A stretch of DNA of 64,000 nt, from assembly GCA_019925095.2 (NCBI GenBank), contig CM034411.1, forward strand, positions 3,511,501 through 3,575,500, read 5' to 3'. This DNA is from Dendrolimus kikuchii (taxonomy: Eukaryota > Arthropoda > Insecta > Lepidoptera > Lasiocampidae). The position numbers were made by a program, and so were the translations under genes. The notes under the pieces were generated by a model. That model was not told the DNA's origin. It ran no database searches and worked only from the letters and a program-made list of their open reading frames with translations. This document shows positions 38,801-51,900 of this stretch, piece by piece (position 1 is the first letter of the stretch; every line of letters begins with the position of its first letter).

Positions 38801-41800
38801 TCTTGACATGAGTCGTTGTGAGCCACGATCATAACGACCGTGGTCGGCATGTGGAACGGCTGACGGAGCATTTTGGGCGTTGTGAGCTACTAACGGAACG
38901 CGTCCATAATGAAAAAACAAATCGCTTACCATCAGTGGAAGGCTGCTTTTGCTTTTCAGCGTGCGTCGATCTTTGTTTGTCCGTGCCGGTTGCCGTCGTG
39001 CTGCTCGCCGCTAACGACCTGATCTCTTGCTGTGCCTCGCGCATTTTGTCGTAAAATACCTATTGAAAAATTTGGATGTACGGCCTCTGTGGTTGAACGG
39101 GCTAAGCCTTTGCCGGCAGACCTCACTGCAGCGTAGAGGTTCCGGGTTCAATTCCTGGTATAGTAAATTTCGGAAAACGATTTTTCTCCGTTATTTACTA
39201 TGGTCTTGCATCGGCCCCAGAAAAACCGTTGTATATACCACAAGCGTGACTTGGTTAATTTTGGGATATACAATATATGGGTTGTCTGCTCATTGTTATT
39301 ATTACATAAGATGTATTACGTAAGCAAAAAAGTATTATATAAAAATACATACACACATACATAACTTCACGCCAGTTCCCTTGCGGGGTAGGCATGGACA
39401 ATAGAGCGCTATTCAGGCTTATTCTTCCACACCTCACTTGCTTCTTTGACATTCATAGCTCGTCATGCACGCTCGTCTGTTCTTAAGGCTCCTGACATCA
39501 CTCAGATCAATTTGATCATGGAAGGTGTGTCGTGGCCTTCCACGACTTCTGCATCTATCCACTTTTGCATTGTATATCTGTTTAGTCATTCTTTCCACAT
39601 GCCCGAACCACCGGAGCATTCCTTTCCTTACCTTCACCCCGTCACTTTCTTTCAGACCAACTCTCTTTCTTACTTCGATATTACGAACGCGGTTCGCGAG
39701 CGTCACTCCGCAGATTTTGCGCAGTGCTCACATCTCGACCGCATATATAAAAATGAATGTTTAATTTATGATATTTATTTCCAGTTTCCATTCAATGCGC
39801 GGTCTCCCCTACCAGCTTAGCAATGAAAAAAGAAAAGATAAACAGAGTATCAGAGAGCCCAAAGAGGTCGTTATCGCCAATTCATATGAACATGACAAGT
39901 TGTTAAGGAACGCCTATTTATTTTAAATGGCAATTTTGTTTATGTGGGGCCGTCCTACATTTTTTACAGGCGTTTAATACAGTGACGCACCATTTTCGTA
40001 TCCACCGTCACAAATTTCTCTCATTCTGTGAGCTCCTTAAAGGAAGAACAGTTATTTAGTCCTCTCGACGTTTTATTTTATCCTGTCTCCGCAACAAAAG
40101 TATGAACATGAAGTGAATCTCTATGGTATGTCTTACAACTACCAGTATATCTAGACACGGTCAATTTCACTAAACGATTCTACAAAGGCGACCGCTTTAG
40201 GCCCTCTAAGCTAAATTGAGAGTTTCCACAGATGGTAACATTCTTACTTATTAAGTATCAATATAAGTGTCAACTAGCGAACAAGGCGAAATTAAACAAC
40301 AAGGCAGCACATTAAACTAATGGGGTTGTAATGATGAAATGCTATTACCTTGAGGAATGCCTGCGATATCTCTCCATTTTGTAGTTTCGTGAATATACTG
40401 TGCTGGATTATTGGATTCCCACCTTCCAATAATGCAATACCTGATAAAAAAAGTAATTTTGAATTCATATTTCTCATCTTGTTTATACCAGACAATTTTT
40501 TTGAACAAACATCTACCTACATATGATAAGATTGAATGCATCTTTTTTTTTTGATAACGCAGTGGCAATGTCTTTGAACACCTTCCTCGGTTCCTTCGGG
40601 GGAAGGGCCAAAATGTAGGCATAAGACCTGTTCTTCACGCTCGCTTCTAAAACGAAGTTGTCGCGAGAAACCGGCTGCCGAATCACCCCCTAAACCTGCG
40701 CCCCGTTTATAGCGCTTTTACGGGGCGTCACGGGATCTCGTACAGAGGTAACTGCCCCTACGCTCTGTAACTGGCCCACTCCGACCCACTTCGTACAGCA
40801 GGGGGGGGGGGTCCGCTGTCAGCGGCCCCCTGTGACGGTAACAATGGAAGATTGTATGTATATTATTATACGTGCCGCATAGAGGTATTAGATCAAGTTA
40901 CACGGGACGCAACTATATTTTATTTAGGTGTCTTTTACTACTACAATTCATAGCAGACGGTCCACGGTCTATGGATATTTGCAACATCGGCGGTGTTACC
41001 AATGCATATCCAATATTTTGTACAACTGTGTAGTATGTCAGGCGGGCCACATGCGGTCCGCGGGCAACAGGTTGAGTATTGCGGATCTAGACTAATACAA
41101 GCAAAGAATAAACTATTATAATCTGGTGGGCTAGTTTTGAAATCAATGCATTTTAAAGCCTCGTTTATATATTTATGATGATGTTTAATAAACCTGAATC
41201 GAAATTCGGAGTTAAAATATTTTTAAATTAAGCCAGTTTTTAAAAAGGTACAGGGATGGTGTTTTTGCGGATATCATAAAGTGACTAGTTCTATCTTTAC
41301 ATGTATATGTAATTCTACTGTTCGTGTGTGTGTCACTTAACTTCTCCTAAATGGTTGGATCGATTTTGATGAAATTTTTTATGTGCGTTCAAGTGAATTC
41401 GAGAATGGTTTAGATTCATAATTGGATCCGGTAGGTGAGGCTGGAATAGGATTCCGGTTGGGGTCGCTGAAGACAAAAGCTGGTGTATATATAAACCTTC
41501 ATTGAAAATGTATCTAGCTGATGGTGAAAACCGCTTAAAAATCCATTGGATACTTTAGGAGGAGTCAGCAGATATAAAAACAGACAGGGGAGTGTTCCGA
41601 GGAACTGTTCAGAATGGTGCCTTCGTCTTCCTTCTACCATCGCACCGCACGCCATCGGCTGGACCTTCGTCCCCACTTCCTTGAACCCCTTCGTTCTTGT
41701 ACGCAACGGTTCTCTAGAATGTTCCTCTTGCGCAATGTGGGGATTTGGAACGAGCTCAAAGCTGTGATTTTCCCACAGCGCTATAATATGGGGTCTTTTA

Positions 41801-44800
41801 AAAAGGGTGTTAACTGCTTTCCATCAGGTGGGCGCTTTGTCTGTCGGCATTACTCCAGCTATGAAAAAAAAAGACAGACGCAACAAGCGACTTTGTTTAA
41901 TACTTTGTAAAGAAGACGTCATGTGCACTCACCAAGTTGTATAGCTTCAAGGAATATTGCGGGTCGATTCGTGCTCTTGATCACCAGGTCAACGACCAGG
42001 TCCGACGCACCTTCCTTATCCAGGTGGGCTTGGACTTGTGCCAACGTCTGACCGGTACGCATTAACACCTTGGCTGGATGGAATAAATAAGACGGTTACC
42101 CCTTTATCAGAATAGGCAACGAATTCAATAAATTAAGTCAGTTGGATCATGTGGATATTGACTTATTTGCGGATAGTGATAATAATTAGTTTCTTCATCA
42201 ACAATCATAAATATTCTTTCTTCAATTTTATTTCTGCCATCTGTGGAGGCTTATCAATGGCTTCTCCTTGTTTATATACAGTATAAACTCTATATAACGA
42301 CACTGAAGGGATTGTGCATTTTATGGCGTTATATAGAGTTGTTAAATGGAGAGAAATCTGTTATTTTTGTTTGACGTCTTTTGCTGCATCAGTAATTTTG
42401 TTGTATTTTATTTACTTATTTTATTCATATCTTGCGATATTGAGGCATATTAGTGGTAAAGGAAATACTTAAAAATTTCGGTATGCATAGTGCCGACAGT
42501 CGAGTTTTTTACGGGCTAGAATAATAAAGCGACTAAAAAACGTACACAGCTGCGCAGTTTTTATAAGGTAGTTTTCAATATTTAATTGTTGTCGTTATTG
42601 AGAGTAGGTATAATGCTATATAGAGTGTATCTCTGTATGGAAGACAAGCTAAATCAAATAAAGCCAAGTGATTTCGACGGTTAAGGGAGTTTGTCGTTAA
42701 AACGAGTGACGATACATGGAGTTTACACTGTATATGTACCCTAGTTTTTAAGATTATAGCTGTTAGTCCCCCAAATACAATTTAAAAAAATGTATTGTTC
42801 ACCAAAATAAACACTTTCATAGAGGTAACGTAGCCGGCACCTTTCTCACAGACGACGGTGACCTGGGCTCTGTATTCTGCTTAGAGTCGATTTTTCAATC
42901 ATCAGATACAAGTTATCAGTCGAATACATTATAATCCGAGTCAATTCAAAACAGAAACCATTCAATAGTTTTATTCGTGCAATTAACATTTTTATTTTTT
43001 TCTTGTTATATTTCATTTAACTTATATGGTGATTAAAAACATTAGCCATTTATCTTAAAGGGTCGGAAGTAGTAATATAACTATTGCTACTAATATTGAT
43101 TCTGTATGTATTATGATATGTACTGTTTTCATATAGTACATACATACATACATACATAACTTCACGCCAGTTCCCTTGCGGGGTAGACACGAACAACAGA
43201 GCGCCATTTAGGCTTATTCGTACACACCTCACTTGCTTCTTTGACATTCATAGCTCTCGTCATGCACGCTCGTCTGTTCTTAAGGCTCCTGACATCACCC
43301 TCCGCTAGTACACGATCAATTTGATCATGGAAGGTGTGTCGTGGCCTTCCACAACTTCTGCATCCATCCACTTTTGCATTGTATATCTGTTTAGTCATTC
43401 TTTCATCATGCATTCTTTCCACATGCCCAAACCACCGGAGCATTCCTTTTCTTACCTTCACCCCGACACTCTCTTTCAGACCAACTCATATAGTAATCTT
43501 ATATAATAAAGATTTTTATTTACTTATTTCATATATTTTGAATGTTTTATATTTTTTATTCTCTACACCGCCACTGTCATGTTTTAATATTTTCCTTAGT
43601 TTAAGGGGTTGCCTGGAAGACATCGCTTTAAGCGATAAGGCCGCCCTTTGTTCAACATTTATTGTATCTAGTTTTTAAGAACGAAGTTTTAGTTTTGGTG
43701 AACAATATGGTGTTTTCATTCATTCATTATTAAATATTCAGGTTTAGTTAAGGTTAAGTATAAGTTTAAGTATATTTATTGATAAAATGTACGTTAGAGT
43801 AAGTAATTTTTTATGCACCCGCAAACCGCTCTCGTGAAATTCCTCGCGGGATTCTCGGAAAAAAATATATCACACATTTTATTACATAAAATTTGCTATC
43901 GATCTGTAAAAAAATCACATTGGTATTCGATTTTTTTCAATCTGGACATTTTAAATAATTCCCATAAAAATGCCCGCGGGGTTCCTAGGATAAAAGTAGC
44001 GCAGATTTTAAGTCTAAGAATTCGCTGTCGATCAGCGAAAACCGCATCGAAATCAGCCCAATAGTTTTTACGTGAATCCCGAGCAAACTAACAAGAAATC
44101 TAAAATAAAAATTGCATCGTGTTCTCCATCGTTTATATAGTCTATTCCAGTTGTTTTTTTTTAATAGCCATAATGTGCAGACACGGCATGTTTAGAATTT
44201 TATAATATTATTGATATTACTTCAATCTGTGTATATCAATTATTTGTCTTAAATTAAAATATTATTATTATTATTATTTAAATATAACAGGACTTGAATT
44301 CTGATCTATGAAATACCACCCACCTGTCACCGGTTGATGCTGATGACATTCTGCATAGCATGCGATGAAGTGAAATAAAGAAAAATAATTTCCACTACTG
44401 CTAACTAAATTATTCATGTATGAAATAAAGATGTTTTTATCGTAACTTTAAATGAAGTCTATCGTAAATAAATGCGATTATTCAGTTACAATTTTACACG
44501 ACTTATAATTCCGATCGGTAGTTTTCGTTCACGTAGAAAAGCGCAGACCAGTTACCGACATGTGAATAATCCATGTTGAACTTTATTCGCAAACGCGGAA
44601 ATGGCAGTGTTGCTCGCTACGCACTCTAAGCTCTGTTCCGCTTACACGATTCGTACATTGTCGCGCGCTAGTTAAATCGGTCTACTGCGCAGGTGCATTG
44701 GTAAGATTTATTGGTTGTGTAAAATTGTAATAAGCCGTTTGGCTGACTTGCTAACTTATTATACTTATTTTTCGGACTATATAAGGCAATGGTACTATAT

Positions 44801-47800
44801 CATTAAAGAGTGCAACTTTGAAACATCTCCTTATTTCTTTATTGGTGGAGCAGACGTTTACAATATCAAAAGTTAGACCAATGTGCTGCCGGTCTCAATA
44901 CTCTAGACCGGGGTGTTAGCCATCCAAAGGAGCAATTGGCCAAGTAATAGGTCTACTTGGTTAGTTGTTGGTTTCTCATCTTATCCATTCTCATAACACC
45001 ACATGACCATCTCAACTGAGACGATGGCCATGGTAGAGCCATGCTGGAATCATCGTCTTGATACGTCGGCGTGATACCACCGCTCTCACAAAATATTGTC
45101 GTGAACTGGTGAGCCTTGACCTAATCTTATTTCGTATAGTTAGAGAGAATTCTGGTAACCCAGTTTATCTTTCTTATCTTATATCTTTATCCTACATTTC
45201 TATAACATTATCTCTATCCTAACCCCCCCCTAGAAACTGGAAACATGTTGACATCGGCCCTGGTGTAAGTAAACATCCATAAGCGACAGCAATGACTTTC
45301 CATCAGGTGAGCCATATGCCTGATAAAAAAAGAAGACGTTTTTGGTATATCATTGTAGTGGCCCAAATACTAGTAGCTGTTTTTAGGTGCAAAATACCAA
45401 TAATATCTCTGATAACGCGTTTTAAGCAAACTTCTTATTGTCTATCATTACAACGAAAACATCTTTAGTTCAATTTTATTTCTAGAAAGTAGAAACTCAA
45501 GAATTTTATCAGTGAGGTCTAGTAACATTGTGCTTGATACCAGCTACTGCTATTGGTGTATCTCATGGTAATTATAGTTTTAGTAAAGCAGTGAACGGCA
45601 GTCATGTTTCATTTGATTTGTAAATATCTTTATTATCACAGCCAAATGGCCGTGTGCGAGTCGGACTCACGAATGGACGCTTTTTCTATGAAAATTAAAT
45701 ACTGATATTGTCTTATTAAATCTAATTTTCCTTTTTTTTTCAACAATTTCGTATCGGTGGGTTTAACCATTGCTGGCCTCTATCAATACATGTGCAAGGG
45801 CGTCTATATTATTTAAAATATATTTCTTAGTTCTAGAGTCGCAAATTTAAAAGAAAGTTACTAAGACAAAGAATAATAAGTTTTACGATAGAAAACTGAA
45901 GATTAACCTATAGAGTCACCCAGCCATGTAGTATCTGGTAACTCTCTGGAATTAAATAAAAGATAATTTAAATATTTTACTGCGCAATTGTCAACTCTAG
46001 CATTCTTCTATGTTAAGGTAAAAAATCAGGTCAGTCATGTTTATAGCAGTAATTTTTCAATTTTAGTCTTTTACAGAAAAATGAGGTACCACTTAAAGCC
46101 TATATACAGATTGTTTCAGTAAACTGAACACCTACTTAAATGGGTGAAAGAGCATAACACTAGCGTACAGTTACAAAAAGGAAAAAAATCTTAAAAAAGT
46201 GTTAGAGTTATGACCATTTAAACTTTCACTTTTTTATCACCATAATTTCGCATAAAGCCAGGTGGAACGTGTATAGTAAAAGATTTTAAATCAAACATAT
46301 TTTTTTCTTTAAAAATTTATTCATCCGGTATTGAAAAAACGCATGCAAATTAACTTCAGCAGCGACGTACTTTTGATAGGATCCCCTTAACAATGTCTAC
46401 AAATCGTTGAGATGACGAACTGTCAGCTGAACTTTTGATAGGATCCCCTTAACAATGTCTACAAATCGTTGAGGTGACGAACTGTCAGCTGAACTTTATA
46501 AAAAAATACAGTTGTTAAACAGGTATGTACTCAGGCGAAAAAACTCAAGAATAACACGAAAGGATTAATACAAATCAACCATGCACTTTTGTACAGTTCG
46601 TAACTTATTCCATTTGCAAATAAAATAAATTAAACAAACTAAACAACCAAATAAAATTAAGCGAATAAAAACAACTTTAACGTATTTAACAAATAAAAAA
46701 AGTCTCGAGTCCAAAATCGTCGTCAAATTCGGGTCGGTTTCATAATAAACGCCGACTATCGGTAAGCCGGATGCGCGGTTGCTTTGTCGGCGTGTTTTAC
46801 TCGAACCTACGTAGCTTGTTCCAATTCAATTTAAAATAAGAAAGATGACAAGAAACGGAAAGAAAACTAACTTTATGTGCAGGTATTAAAGTTCCTTTTG
46901 CGAAAATACGTAAACATTAAATTGACATTAATACTTTTTTAAATACTTTTAGTAATCAGCAGTAGTAGACTTGCGGCATTTTTAAAAGGAATAACTAAAT
47001 GTCTGTGTTTGGCGGCATTATTAAAGGGCAACGAACTTACCAAATGTTTTATGCAAAGTTCAATCATTCTTAATGTATAATGTTAAGGGGAAACACAACC
47101 AAAATTTTGTTCTTCTTTCTGTATCTTTGTTATGATTAAATAATAAAATTATAATGCATCTTAATTAAGACATATTCCCGGTATACTATAACGGTTTCAA
47201 GCAGGTGTTCCGTTTGCTGAAACACTATGTATAAAGTGTGATGTAATATACAATTACTTATTTTTTTATAATCTTAAAACAAAGCAAATCCTAAATATGT
47301 ACTAAATACTTGTTGCTCTTATACGTTCGGAAATTTAAATCATAATAAACCATCACATAAACCATCCTTAAATGTATGCAATATTTAAAACAATTCGATG
47401 CAAATGAAACATGACGTCCAATAACGTAATGATAGAGTTTTTACGGCGTTAATTAAATATTAAATTAGTAATTACCACCAGGCCCATGGGTAACCGCGAC
47501 AGGTGGCTGCGGTTGTATTTTGGGCTCCGATTTGCGATTCACGAAGTACTGAGATAGTAATTTGTTGCGAAGTTGGTTGCCCTGAAAACATGATCTTATA
47601 ATTATACCACAACAAAAAAAATTGTAAGTGGTTGCGCCGAGGAACACCTCCTTATAAATCCTTCCTCCCCATCCTCACCATCAAGATGAATGGAGAATGC
47701 GCAAAACAAGACAAACATTCAACTTCAACCGCAAGATATAATAAAATGATATTTGAAACACAACGCAAAGAAAGCATTTTAATTTAATAACCTAATTATC

Positions 47801-48864
47801 CTAAGGAAATCCTAGTGAGAGTGTGAACCCCCGGAGACGAGTGCAATGTGGCGGTGGACTGGCGGCGAGTAAGTCACTCTTCCCTTGCTTCTTCTTCCAC
47901 GTCCCTTTACCTTCTCCCGGCCATCACATCGGGCCCGCAGTAAGTATATACATACAAATTGTTACAAAAAAAGGGGCACAGGTCTGGAGAGCTTGGTAAG
48001 ATACCCTTTTCATTAATAGAATGATTCAGTGTTCTAATTACGTTTTGTAAACCAATTCCTTAGAATTCTCATTCTAAGGAATTCCTTTACAATATGGCCA
48101 CTTGGATTACATAATTTTAAACTCGATTCCATAACCGAAATTTCGTTGCTGTTTTTTACAGCTTTACAACGCAAGTGTTTCTATTCTATTCATTCACATC
48201 AATCCATTCCTTCGTTGCTGCGTGTAAAAGTGACAAAACAATAAACACATTTTCGCATTCGTAATATTAACATTATATTAAATTTGTATGTATTTGCCCC
48301 CAAAAGATTCACTTCATTTTATATCGCAAACTATACCACACCCGTCTATATATAAACTACATAAATGACAAAACTTGACAAAAATGACAAAATAGATAAC
48401 ATGGTCCAAGTCGACCAACTGGACCCAGTGGACATGGTCCAAGTGGACCCAGTGGGCCCAGTGGGCCCAGTGGGCCCAGTGGGCCCAGTGGACCCAGTGG
48501 ACCCAGTGGGCCCAGTGGGCCCAGTGGGCTCAGTGGGCCCAGTGGGCCCAGTGGGCCCAGTGGACCCAGTGGACCCAGTGGACCCAGTGGACCCAGTGGA
48601 CGAAATGGACAAAATCACAAAACCTGTCCTAGTTTCCGGGATAAACTTTACATAAATCTATCCCAAAATGTATCCCATAATCCGGGATAAAAAGTATCCC
48701 TTGGGCACTCTCGGTATAACAAACAAAAAGACAAATATACTTTTATCCCGGAAACTATCCCATTTTCCCGGATAAAAAGTATCCTATGTTCATTCTCGGC
48801 ATCGAAAATATATATATACTGAGTTTCAGCCAAATCGGTCCAGTAGTTTTTACGTGAAAACGGA

Positions 48865-48901
<37 letters not shown>

Positions 48902-51900
48902 TAGACAGACAGAGTTACTTTCGCATTTATAATATTAATAGGGATTTATTATTTTAAAAGATAAATTAATGAAACCTTAGCTTAATTATTGTTACGAGTT
49001 TAGCGGGACTCGAATTAAAATGCCGTTAGAATTGCTATAGAGTTTATTAGAACTATACAAACACGTATAACACAGGTACAAATATAACCGAACACAACAA
49101 ATCCAAACGTAATGCAAAAGGTCGTAATTCAATAAAACGCGCAACGTCCGTCACTATTAGATTCCCGAATGTATACACGTCACGCCCGTATTGTAGTCAT
49201 AGCTTGAATGCCTCCTTTCTCCATCAGGCCGTCGTTTTATACTTCACAAATGTAAAAGAATCCGCAACACCTGGCTAATGATGCTAACGAGCGAGTACAA
49301 TAGGACAGTAGGCTATTCTCCACAATAATTGGAAACGTATGCCAATAAATAAATGAACAAAAGAAGACGATCATAAAAGGATTACAAGTAGTTCAAATGC
49401 CGACAGGTAATAAAATGTGCTTTTGCAGATTTGTACGTGGGATTTAGGTCTTTATCGGCGCCTAGGTTGTAACATTATTTTAATACGAGGAAAACGAGAA
49501 TTTATTCAGTTTTAATAAATACTCACAGTTTCTCTATATCCTTCTCCGCTTATTTAGTCAGAATGAAGAAAATCTTTAAACTCAAATGTCGACTAATTTA
49601 ATTACAGAAATAAATACTAACCTTTTCCCCATATTCAGGGTCAGAAGCCATCATCTCCCTTAATGTACGCAAAACCTTGACACACAATTTCTCTTCCTTC
49701 TCTTCTAGAAGTTTCTCAGTGTGACGTATTAGTCTTAAAACACATAAAACATGAAATTTTAATTCGTTTTAGATATAATGAGGGGAGCTCATATTTGAGT
49801 TGCAGTCCACGAACTATAAAGAAAGAGTACGCGTACGTACGTACAGAGGTAACGAAAATCTACTGTTTTCGTCATTTAGACATCAAACTGTTAAAATTAT
49901 TACATAAGGGATCTTCGAAAATTAAGCTTGTGACTGCAAATTGAGAGCAAAGCTAAGTAAATGGAAAATGAGGAGGATGTAAAATCACGGGACAAAAATA
50001 ACGTGAAAACTGAGGACATGATAGAGGAGTATAGAAGATGAATATCTATTCTGCCGACACCAAATGATTAGGAAGTTTTTTATTTATTGCAAAAGTTCAG
50101 CAGACAGGCAGACGGCCCACCTGATGAAAAGCGGTTACCATCGCCTATGGACATTTGAAACATTAAAGGTGCTATCAATATGCTGCCTAATGTAAAGGGA
50201 GACTGTTGTTACAGCGACACACCCTAGACCAGGGGCGGTAGCCATCCAGACGGGCAAATACGCTAGACTGCCAGCAGGAAACTGAAAAGTTGTAAGAAAA
50301 GAGGAATAATTAAAGCTATTGGCTCTTTAATTTAATAATCATAAGTATACCTGGATATAAATATGCCACTGGTGTCCGGCTGACCTATTTCCCCGGGACT
50401 TGTAAATAGGAGATGTGGCTTGTACAATATGTCCACTAGCAGAGATAGCTCTGCTTGCAATAGAGGGCGCAGTTGTTCTTCCAATAAAGCCACTATTTCT
50501 TGCAGACCTTCCATTACCGATTTGTCGTTTTGTAGGCTAGACTGTAATAAATAAAGCAAGAATTGATATTAAAAGGCCTGAAGATAAAATAGATAGCTTT
50601 ATTGAACATCAGGTTATTGATTGCCATTAACGAAACAAAGTATAACAGTAAAAGTAAGAAGAACCGTCTTGTATGGCGGACAAATTGAAAATGCGTCCAC
50701 CTGAAAACGGCAAGTTATTAATAAATCTTCATTACCTGTGAAGCCATTTTCTCAAACTTCGAGGCTTTAGAAGCGGACAGCCATTTGCTGGTCTGACGCG
50801 ACAGCGCTGCCGCCTTCTCGAAAACTGTCTGGATTTTTGCTTCCAATTCTAGCGGTATCGCTATACTCCTGGATTTCGCTATTGTAAAAATATTATTTAT
50901 TAATGACTTTTTATACGCACACTTCGTATTTTACTCCAACGGGGACTTATATGTTCGGGGATAGTATTGTATTGTTGTAGGGGGGGGGGGGGGGGGATGA
51001 GTATGGTGTGGGGGCTTCGTTTGTATGTAAGCCCATGACCAGAATTTAAAAAAAAAACAATTTTACATTAATAATACTAATAACGAAGAACACAACGACC
51101 TAACGGAGATAGCTTGGTTGGATATTTATTCCTCAAAATAATCAAAACTAATATTATAAATGCGAAAGTGATTGTCTGTTACGCTTTTATTGAAAAACTA
51201 TGAGGCCGTTTTTGCTGAAATTAAGTATATATATCGAGGGCTTCACACAAATGGCGTACAGACAAAAGTGCAGTTTTACATAAGGGACAAAATCGTGAAT
51301 AAAACAAAACTAGTTGATAGGACTGAAATTTGGAATGCCTACCCTTCTTTTTTGGCACACTTACACACTGGTAAGACTGTATAAATTGTAACATGCATAG
51401 TTTTTAGTAAACAAAAAAAATTGCATTTTTGCGTATACACCTATATGATATGAAGCCCTCGATATATAGTCTCAATACCGAGAGTGGACATAAGATACTT
51501 TTCAAGCTGGCAAATGGGATAGTATATTTTAAAAACTTTATACAGTGTAACCAGTGTGAATATTTTGAGATGCTGATTACATACATACATATTTTCACGC
51601 TAGTTTCTAATAGGGGTAGGCAGAGATTATGGATCTCCATCTGCTATGATTCTGACAAACAATTTTAGCGTCATCAACTTTGATTAATCTCTTCATACAT
51701 ACACGTTCATTGAAAATGCTTTCTAAACCTGAACCTGATTTTTTTTCAAAATACCTTCAATTTGATTATGGTGAGTACGTCGCGGTCTACTGGCACTGAC
51801 ATTGTTGATCATTCACACTGGTGTCATATACTTGTTTTGTGATTCATTCCCTCTACATGTCCACCAATTTAACAGCCCATTTTAGACACTGATTATTGCG

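Noticed and set aside
39080..39155. tRNA gene
   Set aside because: Has A- and B-box-like sequences but no paired acceptor stem or anticodon arm, and a tail shared with a second copy: a SINE.
48346..48655. Collagen-like Gly-Pro-Thr ORF (minus) and Pro-Val-Asp repeat ORF (plus)
   Set aside because: Both come from the 9-bp minisatellite within a mobile element; there is no start context, splice site or flanking domain.
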